This document shows, one piece after another, positions 50,571 through 63,694 of a stretch of DNA of 64,000 nt. Origin of the DNA: Portulaca oleracea (taxonomy: Eukaryota; Streptophyta; Magnoliopsida; Caryophyllales; Portulacaceae); contig CM055869.1 in the NCBI GenBank assembly GCA_029582165.1, forward strand, positions 7,286,425 through 7,350,424, in the 5' to 3' direction. The notes beneath the pieces are model-generated. The model did no database searches and had not been told where the DNA came from. It saw only the letters and a list, made by a program, of their open reading frames with translations. The stretch's first letter is position 1. Each line of letters starts with the position of its first letter. The translations under genes were made by a program, and so were the position numbers.

Positions 50571-51854
50571 CAGTTAGTGCCGCGAAGACGTTCAAACGTT
50601 ACCTTTACTTCAAGGCTCCATTTAGGTACGATGTTCCTTTCTCTTTCTCCTTTTATCTTCCCAGTAATATATTAAAGCTTACACCTTTGCGTCGCCTCTC
50701 TAATTATTCACTGATTCTTCCCCTAATTGAATATTTTCTTATTGGGTTTTCTGCGGCATCTGATGATTGATCAAGTTGTGTTCTTTCACTGCTGTCAGAG
50801 AGGTATTTGAAGCTGTATTTCTTCTCCTTTTCAGCAAAGGTGCTCTTTTTAAACTCTTTTATTAATGGGTTCTCTAGTTATATTATATCGATTAGCAATC
50901 AAAAGGGAACACCTTGGATTAGGTTTGTGATTGGTTGCTTTGTTGTATCCTGATTAGGGGGTGTATGGATGGGGAATCTAGGGTTTGCCTACAAAGTGTT
51001 TGTTGAAATGCCTCAATGACCATGTGTGGTAAAAGCGAATGCTTTGAGCGTGCCTTTTCATGCTGCTTTTAGCTTCATGATGAACCGTATTTAACTTTTT
51101 GAGTGTAGACTCATGGTTAGCCTCTTAGGTGGTAGCATCAATTATCAACAATGTAGCATGGCAATTATGAGTATATAGAGTTGATATGGGTAGACGAACT
51201 AAACATGTAGTGCATTGATTGAAGTTCTTGTGCAAGTTGGTATTTTCAGTCGATCAGTTGGATATTCAAACTATGAAGTGAGAATTTGAAGCAATTCATC
51301 TTTTCCCCTTTTGAAAAAGAGGGGGAGGGGGGGGGGGGGTAATGGTTGAGAGTGCAGGTGCAAAATCTGAAGACTAGGTTTAAATTGGTTAGAGAGAGTG
51401 GAGTAAACTAAGAATTCAGATTGATTCTTTACGTTCAAAGACTATCATGGGCAAATCAAACAAAGTTAAATCCCTGCCTGAGTTGGGTCAATGAGCGTAG
51501 GACCATTCCTAATTTCCTGTGGTGGATTGCAGAATTTGGATGAAAAACTTCATAATGCAAATTGGCAAATTCTGATAATCAAGGATAATCAAGTTGGGTG
51601 TTGTTTCCCTGAGCTATTTAGGGCTGCTTCCTCTATGAATGATTGCTGATCGAAGGGGGGGGGGGGGGTTGGATGTTATTTCTTAGTTGGAAATTGGAGT
51701 TATCTTAATCGTGGATCAAGTTTGATGCTAGTGATAGAATTGTAGTTGCAAAGCTATTAAAGACGGTAAAGCTAATTTGATGAGGCATGAAGGGGTTCAA
51801 ATCTAACGTCTGTGAGCCTGTTAATGTATTCACTTTTTTCTTATGTGGCAGGTA
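50571..51854 (+). other. Leader exon(s) and leader intron of the TFIIIC gene
   Basis: Composition changes at about 50570 to leader-like sequence. The coding exon is preceded directly by a 3' splice site (GTGGCAG before GTAATGG), so at least one intron lies in the 5' UTR. G-runs of about 13 at 51328 and 51655 make local assembly uncertain. Confidence 0.45.
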
Positions 51855-53585
51855 ATGGAGGTAGATAAGTCAAACATTGATCAAAATCAGGAGGAAGAAT
51901 ATGTGTTGCTTGATCTCGATGCAGTTTGTGGTCACGACATTCCTCCAGATGAGCCATATGTTCTATCTGTGAGTTCTTAAGTCCTTGGAGACGATTAGTG
52001 GTGCTCTTTCCACACAATAGTCTTGTTCTTGAATGTTGTTGCTCTGCTGAAGCACTCTTTTAAAGATAGTATTAGGGGAAAAAGAATAATAAATAAGTGG
52101 AGTAGTAGCAAATTAGCATAGCATATTGGAGTATCTAGCTCATCCGAAACCGTAAAGAGGGGAATTCTTTCAGAACAATATTATCTTCCGAACTTTTTGT
52201 TAAATATCTAGGCTATGCTTTCAAATGTAGTGCACCTAATGAACAGCATGCTTAGTCTATTTCCATCGTAAATTGGTAGGTTTGGTTTCTATGACTGGAA
52301 AGCACCATGATACCTCCTTTACCCTAACCTTAATGATAGTGAGTCTTCTCTGTGTTATGCTGCATTTAGATAGAACTTGCTGGGTGGCAGCCATTTGGTC
52401 ATAATGATTGTTTACTTCGTTTGATGATAAAAACAGTGTCATCCTACTTCGTATTAAGCTCCTTTCCAGATTGTTCTCTATTTTATAACTGTATGTTTCT
52501 TTATTTTGTCAAATTGATGACACAAAGCTAATATGCAGGGTCTAGATACGCTCAACCCCATGTTGACCATAGGCGATAAGCTGAAGTTGGTGAGTTATTG
52601 TTGTTTTCCATTATTCATATTTTTGGAGTATTTGTTATACCATTAAGCATGTTAGTTCATGGTCTCTTGCTTGAATCCATGGGATCTACCGTATGCTTGA
52701 GCCTCTGGTAAATCTCTAGAGGATCTTTTTTTTCAAAGTTACTTTTTATCATTTCAGATGATCTATAGGGTTTTGAGATGAAGCGACTTCTATATAAACA
52801 AGGATTTATTTTTTTTTTTAAAAAATGCTTGAAGCAGTATAGCTGCAGATTTTTCCCAGCAGGGCTTCAATGTCAGACGAATTGCTTTCTTCCTTTTACA
52901 CTTGCTGCTCTGCTTCATGCCCTTTGTAACACCATTTAACCACCTTGCAGATAGGAGAATATGAAGAGACAGTTGGAACATGCTTAATCTTTTCAGAGAA
53001 TGGTGAGTCGTAAGTCGTAACTCCTACTAATTTTAAGATATCACACTCGAAGGAACTATTGCCCTATGCTTTATGCTACTGTATGATTTATTTGATTATC
53101 TGATATAAGGAGCAGTCGTCCTGACTCCTGAGCCGATGTATCTTTGTTGTGCTCAAATGCTCAATGTATGATCACCTATATTGTTTCACAGAGATAGTAG
53201 AAGCAGGCAAACTTGTGTGATTGTTGTGTGAAATGATTTCAAGTTTAGAAATTAATGATTGATTCAACTATGAACCAACCTTCATAGTATATGGCTTTTC
53301 CCTTCATGAAACTTTTGTTGCTCTGGTTGCCATTTACCTTGCCATATTTTTGATGCCTGGATAGAGAAGCCACCTTCCGTCAATGAAGATCCAGGATCAT
53401 TAGAGGCTAACTTTTCCAAAGGAATGTTGCAAAGTGATCATAATCAAGATCCACCGAAGCAAATCAAGCCTGTGACATCGCTCACCAAGATTCTAAGATT
53501 CCGGCTATTACCTGAAGAAGATGAGCAAGATGCGACAGATGGGCAAACAGGTGCACCTTCAGCTTCAGCAGAAGCGCAATTGTGA
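51855..53585 (+). CDS. TFIIIC tau55/GTF3C6-like subunit
   Basis: Four coding exons: 51855-51968, 52539-52589, 52951-53002 and 53365-53585. GT-AG introns; 145 aa in one frame. The core (EEYVLLDLDAVCGHDIPPDE.., GLDTLNPMLTIGDKLKLIGEYEETVGTCLIF split in this list by exons) is the TFIIIC_sub6 triple-barrel domain. The C-terminal half is Glu/Asp/Gln-rich and contains KILRFRLLPE. In yeast (tau55) and human (GTF3C6) this domain pairs with the tau95/GTF3C5 subunit in the TFIIIC tauA part, which recognises the A box of tRNA genes. The Arabidopsis counterpart is annotated as tau55-related (At3g15420). All splice phases close properly. Confidence 0.88.
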
Positions 53586-54891
53586 GAATTACGGAAGCAT
53601 TTTCTGTTAGTATTAGTTATTACCTTTTCCCTTGTTAGGGAGGAAAAATCGAAGGAATCAATGATATCAGCTAAGCTTGTTTATGTCTCAAACAATGAGA
53701 CCATGATGGGTCTACCTTGTTCCATGCACCCTAGGATTGTTAGTATTGTACATAATGTTAAGATTATTTAGGTATCTTGGGTTTCTGGATTGGAATTTCA
53801 GTGCATGATAGCCATATTAAAATTGTGGATTTAACAGACCAACCACAATAGCCATGGTTCTCAATGCAGAGTCAGTTCCATTGTGCATAGTATCTAGAGT
53901 TCATGGTGATACCGTAAAATTATTTCATGGTGATGCGATTCGTGCTTAACGTGTCCATTTATTAATTAGGCAATGGCAGGTACAGCTGACATCGTAAATT
54001 ATTAGATCAAGTTGTGGCCTCCCTTAATACATGAAATGCCTACAAACCCCTGATGGTGATGCTAACGAAAAGACTCACAAGAGGATGAACCCTAATGCGT
54101 GATGAGCCATAAACAAGTCAAGGAATGATCTTGTTACGGTCTTATACCATTGCAAGGTATGAAACTTGTCCCATATCAGTAGTATGGGCTATCGATGAAG
54201 GGTTTAAAGATCAATTGAGCTCTCTCACCTATTATGTCTATAACAGAACTACAACAAAAACAATGGAATCTCCAATTATATCATGTGATTTTCATTCCTT
54301 TGAAATTGATTTTAAGGTATAGATGCTTATGACGTACCCCAAGCAGCTATGTATACGTCAGGAGTCCCCTGATGAGAGGGGTTGGGAAAGCTTGAACCCA
54401 ATTCTTATATTGATGAGTGTTGCTCCTCTAAACACCATGTGATTCAGGGGGGAAAAATTGAAACCCACTCTTAAGCTCCTGTCTCAAGACATAACAAGAC
54501 TTTGAAGTTGTGACAAAACTCTTTCATTCATTGAGAGACGTACACTATAGAGATATTACATATCTAATATCTTCAAGCACAGCCAGTGGTCTATAACAAA
54601 ACAAAATCATGCCTTCAAAAATAATACAAGGGAGAAGAAAAAGCACACCATTAGTACTTTGGGTGTTGGGGGGGGGGGGTTAGCAAAGAAGAACGACACT
54701 ATCAATTGTTTAGAAAAATTGCATATGGAAAACCTTAGCATATATATTGCACAAAGATATCACCAGTTGGAAAACCGTAGCTTATATATTGCACAAAGAC
54801 ATCACCACTGTTGTGATAGCATAGATGACAAACAATTCGACAGGGGCAGGTGACAGCAAAGGATGCAAATTGAGATCATCGGCAATGTTTC
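53586..54891. other. Region between convergent TFIIIC and LRR genes
   Basis: Shared 3' flanks of two converging genes. Contains a G-run near 54667. No further gene supported. Confidence 0.4.
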
Positions 54892-57800
54892 TCAAAGCTT
54901 GTCTTTCAAATACTTAAGAATAGCTTTAGTTCCTCGATCCAAAATTGTCCTCCTGATGCTGCAGGAACCAATGGCAGTAAGTTAGTGACACCGTGAATCG
55001 TATTGTTGAGAAGAGACATTAACAAAAAACATGCTATAGAAATGTAGGTTGTGCACAGGAGGAAACAAAACAAAGCTGAATCCCATAACACTCGTATTGC
55101 TCACTATGTTACGCACAGCATAGGAATGGGTTGAAGAATGAATACGAAATAGCATTCTGTGTACCTTCTCAATGGATTTCCATCAAGTCTAAGAGCTTGA
55201 AGGGTGGGTTCAAGCAGCCCCTGCACAGCAAAAATACTTAGATCAGTGCACACGATACAAGTAAAAGTCAGGATTAGTCTAGAGTTGAAACATGCAGCGG
55301 CACATTAATAGCAGATTTTGCAGCTCATTGATTAGATCTAGACTCTTATCTAGAAAGCTTTGAAAACTTGCATGTCTGTTCACTTTCTGGCATCAGGCAC
55401 CATGTTTTCACAATTCATGATTGCGCACAGTAATGCTGTTAATGGAACCTCAGATGTCAACAAAACAATTTCTAAGCAGTCCCAGACTTATATATCATGA
55501 AGCAAGAAAAGGAAACCGCATGACTAACCAATTCAGCTGGAAGTGTCGCAATGCTATTATCTGAAAGATCCAGCTCAGTAAGGCACGTAAGATTTTGGAA
55601 TCCCTGCGAAGTAATAAAGAATAGTGATAAAGAAGCATTGAGTAAATTGGAAAGCATGACTCGAAACATAAAACAGGTAGAACACGTGAAAAGTTTATAA
55701 TCATCAAGATAGCACAGTTCAAAGAAGAAAATTTGCATGCAATTGTGTTGGACAACTGTGGCATTAGTTCGGCTGAAGATAATTACCTCAGGAATGGAAC
55801 GGAGTGAGTTTTGACTAAGGTCCAAAATCTGTAACTTCTGAAGCCTCAATATGTGTGATGGAACTTCACTTAACTGCATTCGTCTGCTCAGAACAAATAG
55901 CATACAAGAACATGCATGAGAAATTAATGTCTCGATCTCAAGATACTATAGTATTCAAAGCTATGCTATATAAATACTCCATGGTGAACACATTGCATAG
56001 CACCTGAGGTAAAGCTCCTGGAGAAGTGGCAGGCTAGCAAAGGCTGGGTTGTCAGGTAATGAGGAGATACAGCCACTAAGGTCCAAAATTTGAAGTCGAG
56101 GCACAGCGTCAAACCCATCCAATGGAATCTGGTAGAAGTACATCCAGTTATCATAAGTTTATCGAACACGTACTTTGATACATATACACGTGTGTGTCTA
56201 GAAATATCTGCTGCATATAGCAGAATGAGGAAAAGAAAACATGACACATTTACGGCAGGTAACATTCCTATAAATAGAAATGGAGTTGCTTGAAATTGCA
56301 TACCTGTCTCAGAGGATTGTGATCCAATCTTAAGCATGAGAGTTTAGCAAGTGACTTGAGAACTTCCCCAGGCCAATCCTTGATCTTGTTCCTGGATAAA
56401 ATCAAAACCTGCAGATTTTAGATCAGGTACAGAAACTACATTAAACTTCGTATGCCTGCCAATCAATATTAATATACATAATCTACCTTAACCTCGTTCT
56501 ATCTCAGGGTGGGTGGGGAGTATCGGTACCACAAATATGTCTGCAGCAATCATCTTAACCAACAATTTACTTCTAGTTACTGCTAACACTTTATATTGAA
56601 CCACAAAAGAGGACATCAAGATTCAAGAGTAAGATTTTAAATCCGTTCATATCACTGAGTCTGAGTGGCAATGATTCTGATGACCAAGGGATTTTTTCTT
56701 TATAGTCATAACAATTTGATAGCCTAACTAACATTTTCTTGCAGGAATATTGTGCATATTATAGAACTGCAAAATGATTTCTTTCCACAACTAGCAGTTT
56801 ATTCAATAGAGCCTACGCTATTCACTTGAATAAGTGAGGATTTCCTGCAAGTTTGTAGTGTGGCTTCACATTTCTCAAAGCCAGATATCAAGTATATTTC
56901 TGAGGATAAACTGCCAAATCAAGAATCGATCCTCAAATTCGAATTTTAAAACTAAAACAAATGGCAAGTTAAGCAGAACTCTTACCTCAAGGGAGGAACA
57001 AGATGCGAGTGCAAGAGGCAGTTCCTCAATTGAATTCTTTGAAAGATCAACCTTTGTTATTTCATTCGATGCGCAGACCTCAGAAGGAACAGCTGTCAAG
57101 CCCATCCCTCCAAGTGAGAGTTCCTAGAAGTGAAACAACCCCTGTTATAAGCTTAAGATTCATTTTGGAGTAGCTGCATTTTTCCCCCAGTAAGGTAAAA
57201 AATGCATCGAAAACTCTGTCAACGTATGAGGACGTTGGTACCTTTGAAGTGATTGATAGTCGAGCAGCCATAGCAATCATGTCATTTTTAGTTGGAGTTG
57301 AAGCTTCAGCTTCTGCATCATGAAATCAATGTAAAGTTCCAACAAAGAGTTGATGACAATTTTCTCCGTAAAGCATGGGTACAGACGAAAGGACCGGAGC
57401 AAGAACAGAGTACCTTCTGCAGAAGGAAGTCTACTTCGAAGATACTTCAATAAAGCAGGTGTAGGTCCGGATACTAATGTGCTGAAAAAACAAATCGTCA
57501 TTTCCTATGAGGTCCTTTGCTCTATAATATTTCTTCCTTGGGTGGGGGGATGGAAGAACTATCTCAAAATAGTGATGAAAATAAAAAAAAATAACAAAGC
57601 CCAAACCTTCTAATGGTGCGCATCGGATTGCCAGTAAGCACAAGTGCTCTTAAACTTGTCATCAAGCCTAGACACAATAATGGAGCATCATAAGATCCAA
57701 CTCATATGATCATACAATCAAATATCAAACACAAACAGATTCTGCAAAACAAGAGAGGAACCACTGCATTTGCACTGTGACTCACATGCAAATGATCACG

Positions 57801-60800
57801 CCACGAAGCCATATAACTTTGGTTGCTTTAAAATACAAAGATGAGAACAACTTCAAAAACCCAGAAAGGATATACAGTCCTTATGTACAACAGAAACATG
57901 CACTTCACCAATACTGTTTCCTTAGTTGAAGCAAGTTACAAATGTTGAGTTTCACCACTCTTCCAGAAGATTACAAAGATTTACAAATAAAAAGAAAATA
58001 AAATATTAAGCAATGCAGCATGATATAAATGCATTCAAATGTAATACAGAAAGGAAACAGGCTGACCTATCTCAGCTGGCAGGCCAGACAATGCATTGTT
58101 TGACAGATCAAGTACTGTCAAGTGCAATTTGCAAGCTTCCACTGGGAATTCTTTCAACTGCAAACCATATGAATATAGACACAAAATTCAGATTATTTTC
58201 TGAAGGAGGGGGGATGTAGGGAGTTATAAATGCACACAAGTAAACAGCCTAGGGAGGAACGACTCTTGGTATCTCCTATGGAAGCCAAGCACCTTAGGCT
58301 ATCCAAGGGGCACAACTTTAGAACATATTCAAGGCAACCATTAGTTGATTGGGCAAGTGGTGATTGCTTCGGTGCTTGAACAGAGTTAAATGCACTATGA
58401 CATCTTGTCAAGCAAAAATATAATCTTGCAAGTTGTAAATACAGTAAGTCAAGAAAAACAAACTTTGGAAGCTTAAAGTTGAATCCTCATCAACATTAAA
58501 AAAATTATTGGAGAGCTAAAATGAACAAGCCAATCACAATTCTTTTAGAGCAAAAAAGAGGGTAAAATGGATATGGACCAAAAACAAATCACAGGGCAGT
58601 ATTCTTGCTATATCTTGGGCAATCAAGATGCCCAGAAACAAAAATATTGTGAATAACCATGCACGAACTAAACTGCTACATGTAACTCAAGAAATGATTG
58701 ATAGCCACCATATTTTGTTTTACAAGAATAAGCAAAGCTCATCTTGCCTTCCATTAATGTGACAAATGTAGGGCATCATCTTCATGCATTAGTTAGACAA
58801 ATGGCTAGCAGAAAAGGTACATAGTCCGGAGATCACAAAATCATAGCAATCCTCTCGCAATGAGGGTTGAGGGGTGAAACAGGGGCAAACACATCTACAC
58901 AATGTAAGTTTAAAGTGGAGAACATTGTATCATGCATAAAAATATAAAATCAGCACTCATCATATGTAGTAGTCAGAAATTTTCACTTACCTGGTTTGAA
59001 CGAACATCCAGTATGCTTAATTGAGAAAGCTCTCCCATCTCTTTCGGGAGTGATGTCAACAAGTTGCTCCTAAGAAAACATCATTGTGAGTGGGATTGTA
59101 CATCCAAAACACATGGTCATCTCCAGCATAACAAAACCATCTATTTACATCCAGCAAAAAATAACATGAAACATTACCCCACATAGAACTCTACAAGCGA
59201 AGAGCAACCTGCTATAGATGAAGGAAGTGATGAAATTTCTGCACCACCCACAACACAAATAGATAAGAAACAAAAGATTATCACCTAGACAATTAATGCC
59301 TAAACAAGAGGGAGGAAACTCAATTCCCTTGACATGTTATGTGACATATGTCACTATAAAAACTATGTTTTAATGAAATTGCCACACACAAGTGTGATAG
59401 ATAAACTTACTGTTATGTTGTAGGTCAAGGCGAATAAGACGAGAAAGCCTTCCAATGCTCTCCGGTATACTAGTCAAGGCATTTTTTGCTGCACCAAAGG
59501 AATCATTGTACGAACAAATGATGATAGATAGCATTAAGCAAAATGCTGAGATGCCTATCCAGTAGAAACAGATATTAAAGATGGTAGAAGTATTACAAGC
59601 ATTGAGTTCAGTTAGCATGGTCCATGAAGCGACAACAGGATCTGCAAGTGCTGTAAGCTTGTTTCCCTGGGCAAATATCATGGCTCACATAATTGCCACC
59701 TCGTAAATGCAAAGGGTAAACTTCAAAACCAGAAGTTTATTAGTTTATTGTACCTCAACATCCACTTTCACCAACTTCTTACAGCCAACTAGATCTTCAG
59801 GTAAGCTTGAAATGCAATTATTTGATGCCTGGAAACGACAGAATAAAATATTTGCATTCCAAGGCAACCAACAAAAAAAAATTAAACACATGAGGAAAAA
59901 CAAAGCTCCACTCACTGCATTGGCAGGATGTGTAGTTGATGAGAGAAAACAAAAATTCCATTGACAATGGCTAAGGAGGTCATGCAAATCAATGGACCCT
60001 CAATTATCAAATCGCTGAATATGGTTTGGCAAAGATGAATCGTAAGTTTTGGGCACTATGTACAAGCACTTTAGATTGTTCGGTATAACAAATCAAACAG
60101 ATTGTTCATACACTAAAGAATACACAATATATTAGTTTGCAATTTGCAAAGGATGTGTATCCAGCCAATGCTCTCCAGATCATTAAAGTATAGCAAGGGA
60201 ACAAATACTATAAGAAAATAAGTTATTTCATGCACAAATAGCAAGAAATGATTTCCACATATACCTTCAGCTCTGCTAATTCCGTACATTGTCCTAGAGA
60301 GTTTGGGAGTGCCAAGAGTCTGTTGTTTGAGCAATCAACCCTAATAAAATTGCACAAGAAAAGGAAAGTAGTAAAACCAAACAATTAGGAAGTCTGTCTT
60401 CAAACAAGCAAAGCCACATTGCAGCCAACACATCAGAATATGTACTGGACGCCAAAAGTATAAATTAATTATGTTATACTGAAAAAGTTTTAAGATAATG
60501 AAAGAAGATGAGGGGAAAACCTACTTGACCAGAGAAGAAGCTGATCCAATCTCTTCAGGTATGTTAGCTATCAAATTGAAGGACACGTCGAGTGATTTTA
60601 ATGAAGGAAGTCTATCAAAGTCCCATTCATAAAGAAAACCCGGGACGAAAACAACCAAAGGAAAAAAAAGGCAACATAACTTAGTTCATCAATAGCATAG
60701 AGTTTATCATGAAGGAAATGAGCAAGGTTAAAGCAGCTTACTCGCCAATTGCAGTTGGGAGTTCTGTGAGTTTGTTGTGGCTAACATTCAGGACAGTCAA

Positions 60801-63694
60801 CAAAGGCAAATTCTTCAGGTCTTCCTTCAACACTTCAATATTGTTGTGGGCCAAGATCAGCTTTTGTAGGTCAACAATCTGCGAATGCCAAGCGAACTCT
60901 AATCAAGTGTAACAAGCGAACCGCACCAGGACCCTGTCTTGTAAGCTGTATATAAATCGTAAACAGGAACGAAAGAGAAAAATAAATAAGAGCAAAACAC
61001 ACCTCCCACCAGTTGTCACCTCCAGTCGCATTATCAAAATTTTGATAAACCTCCGTGGGAACTTCACTGAAAATCAATCAAGAAAAATGGAATCAGACAA
61101 GAGTTGAAAAGTTAATTAAAAGTGAACTCTTACTAAGATTAAGACATAGAGTCTGTAAGTTGATGCATTTCAGAAGGGACATGCATAAAGGCCTCCACAA
61201 ATTATGTATAGGGTTGCATACATGTTGTCCCTTACATGTCTCAATAGGGGAATCCACAAAAGATAGGCACTGAAGCCACTGATGATTGTTGTTGAGACTT
61301 TTCAGTCTTGCTTAGACCTGTCAATACGGGCGGGCGGGCGGGTTACGGGTCGGTCGTATATCATGTTCGGGTAAATACGGGTCGGGTGTATTTCGGGTTC
61401 GGGTAAATACGGGTCGGGTGTATTCCGGTTTCGGACGATTTGGGTCGGGTTTACGGGTCATGACCGCCCTTTTCTCAGTCACTTGCAACTAATAAAATTG
61501 ATTATAATTAGTCAAGGACACCTATGTAATGTACAATTCCATTCCAAGTTCGACCACCACGGTATGTCATAGTTGTATAGACATATTACTATACACCTAA
61601 GGGATAAAATTTGGCTATCTTCACATCTACAAGTATTATGTGGTTTACGTCAACAATCCACGAATAACAGTACTTATGAAATATATAGGGTTTTGGGATG
61701 CTAATATACTGAACTTTTGGGGTATTTGACAATAATGCATTGAACTTTGACCTTGGACAATAATACACTATTTTATTGAAAGAGAGGAGAGAGGCGGGAC
61801 TGCAGGAGTTTGAGGGTTCACTGAAAGAGTGAGTGAGTGACAGTGTTAGGGTTTTGTTTTGGTCATTTGTTATTTGGGCCATGTTCGGAAAAATTAGCAT
61901 TTTAGATAGCGGATATGGTTTATGTAACGTATAGCGATTTAAGCAGCGGATAGTGGTTCAAGCAGCGGATAGCGGTTTAAGTAGCGGATAACGGATGACT
62001 GTTCAAATGAGAATTGTGTTCGGTAAATTTAGCAGTTCAATTAATAGATTAATGTGAATTGACATAAAAGAGTATCAATAATTTCCAAAGATAAAATTTA
62101 CAAAGGGTATTTTTTTTACCAAAAAATATGAAACGCTACTCCAAACGCTAAACGTTAACTTTATAAGCGTTTCACAAAACGCTCCTTAAAACGCTAAACG
62201 CTCCTCAAAACACTAGCTTACCGAACGCTAATATTTATGCAATTAGAGTTTTGACTTGGTCAAGACGCTAAACGCTACCACAAACGCTATTGCCGAACAC
62301 AGCCTTGATTGTTTCATTTGTATGTCTCTCTCTACGCTGACTACGCATAGCTTTCCAAAGCCACCCAATATTTTACTTTTGAGCCTTAATTTTCATGAAA
62401 TGGGCCCATTTTTTGCACAAGGGCAAAGTAGACAAAATAATTAAAATTAAAGTGTCTGACCCAACGGGTCGACCCAAACCCAACCCGATCTGACCCGTTT
62501 TTTATCGGGTTCACTGGGTTGGGTCATTTTCAGGTCTCGGGTCGGAATTTCGTGTTCAAAACCCAATTTTTGCGGGTCGGTTTGGGTCGGGTCGAGAATT
62601 GTCAGGTCTAGTCTTGCTCTTGCATATAGACGATGAACTAAACGCAAATCTTTAAAATGCATATTGTAACTAAAACGAAATCAGAAAAGACAAGGCAGTC
62701 ATTTATGATGGCTTTGAAAGCATCTGGTTAGAATTGGGTTGCCCTCAAACGTAACGTTGTTTATGTTCACAAACACACTCCCCAACAGAGAAGTTGATAA
62801 TGTTCTGAAATCACATGATCAAAGGCATCACTAAGGTATGATGCAGAAACTACTTTGCTTCCCATCGAACAACCTGAACATCATCTTTCTCATCCTATCC
62901 TCATCCTCTCCAGTTTTCCACGTACATCCTTCTCCAAAACTCAATCTAGGGAAACTGGTGAACAAGATTTAATGTTCATCATAAAGCAATGACTTTCCTC
63001 AAACTAAATGTAGCCTTTCACTATCTCATCTTTGATGCTTTAGACTAACCTCCACCAGAAACTACTACTTTACTACAACTCGTACTATTACTTAAGGCCC
63101 TTATCGGTTGCTTCCAAACGACCCCTTAAAAGCGACTAGTTCGATACAGGAATTACCAAAAGGAGTGATTTAGAGCCATTTGACACAGCTCCTCACCCCT
63201 TATTCACCCTTTTCATCCAAATCATAAAATCACTAGGGTTCTCTATGAATATTGGTGCACCAATATGGACACTCATATCATCATACCAACATTCCTTCCA
63301 CAGCAATATTAAAATCATTTCCTAAACCTGCAAAAGGACTTCATATTGCACAACATCCTAAAACAGTCCAATTCTCTTAACAAGCTCAGATTCACATCAA
63401 CCTCAAAATTTTCACATTATGTAAGAAAATACAACTTGTCCCTTCAGATCAAAATGCAGCCCACAAATTCGCCATTAGTGATGAGATAAATGATCAGATA
63501 TAATAAGAACCGAAGAAAATTTAGACAAAGATGCGTCAACAAATTCAAATTAACTTTCTCCAGAAAACACCATGACATGTGAAATTCAACCTCTGATTGT
63601 TTGAAGTTGGATCAAATTGAGAAGATTACCTCAAGGAGCGATTAGACAAATTAAGAGACCCAGATGTTCTGGCAGCTTTAAGAACACGGTCCAT
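54892..63694 (-). CDS. Leucine-rich-repeat protein, LRRC40 type, 21 exons
   Basis: Coding exons (5' to 3'): 63694-63630, 61066-61003, 60878-60742, 60611-60525, 60340-60265, 59828-59754, 59666-59597, 59488-59411, 59238-59178, 59069-58991, 58157-58067, 57667-57607, 57481-57414, 57312-57242, 57123-56986, 56408-56304, 56128-56004, 55883-55787, 55603-55529, 55220-55165 and 54952-54892. All splice sites are GT-AG and phases close to 579 aa. The start is [20 protein letters not shown]. Around 20 SDS22-like LRR units follow (for example [40 protein letters not shown]). A non-LRR linker near residue 330-360 has [13 protein letters not shown], and the C-terminus is [15 protein letters not shown]. No signal peptide or kinase, so it is a soluble scaffold. 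It matches Arabidopsis At3g15410 (584 aa); function unknown. Intron 1 is expanded by a hAT-like insertion. Confidence 0.93.
61688..61770. mobile_element. Fragment of the 21912-type Mutator-like MITE
   Basis: About 80 bp match the left arm of the element at 21912 (ACTGAACTTTTGGGGTAT, GGACAATAAT). The other arm is missing. Confidence 0.65.
61876..62306. mobile_element. MITE nested inside the hAT-like element
   Basis: Ends GGGCCATGTTCGG and CCGAACACAGCC are inverted. The left half is an array of AGCGGATA words and the right half an array of AAACGCTA words. No target duplication found. Confidence 0.6.

Larger units (their letters stand above)
61313..62610. mobile_element. hAT-like non-autonomous element in LRR intron 1
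   Basis: Ends TAGACCTGTCAA and TTGTCAGGTCTA are inverted with one mismatch. The flanking 8-bp duplication GTCTTGCT is perfect (61305-61312, 62611-62618), as for hAT transposons. Subterminal arrays of CGGGTCGGGT and CGGGCGGG words lie at both ends. No transposase frame. The interior contains other elements. Confidence 0.85.
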
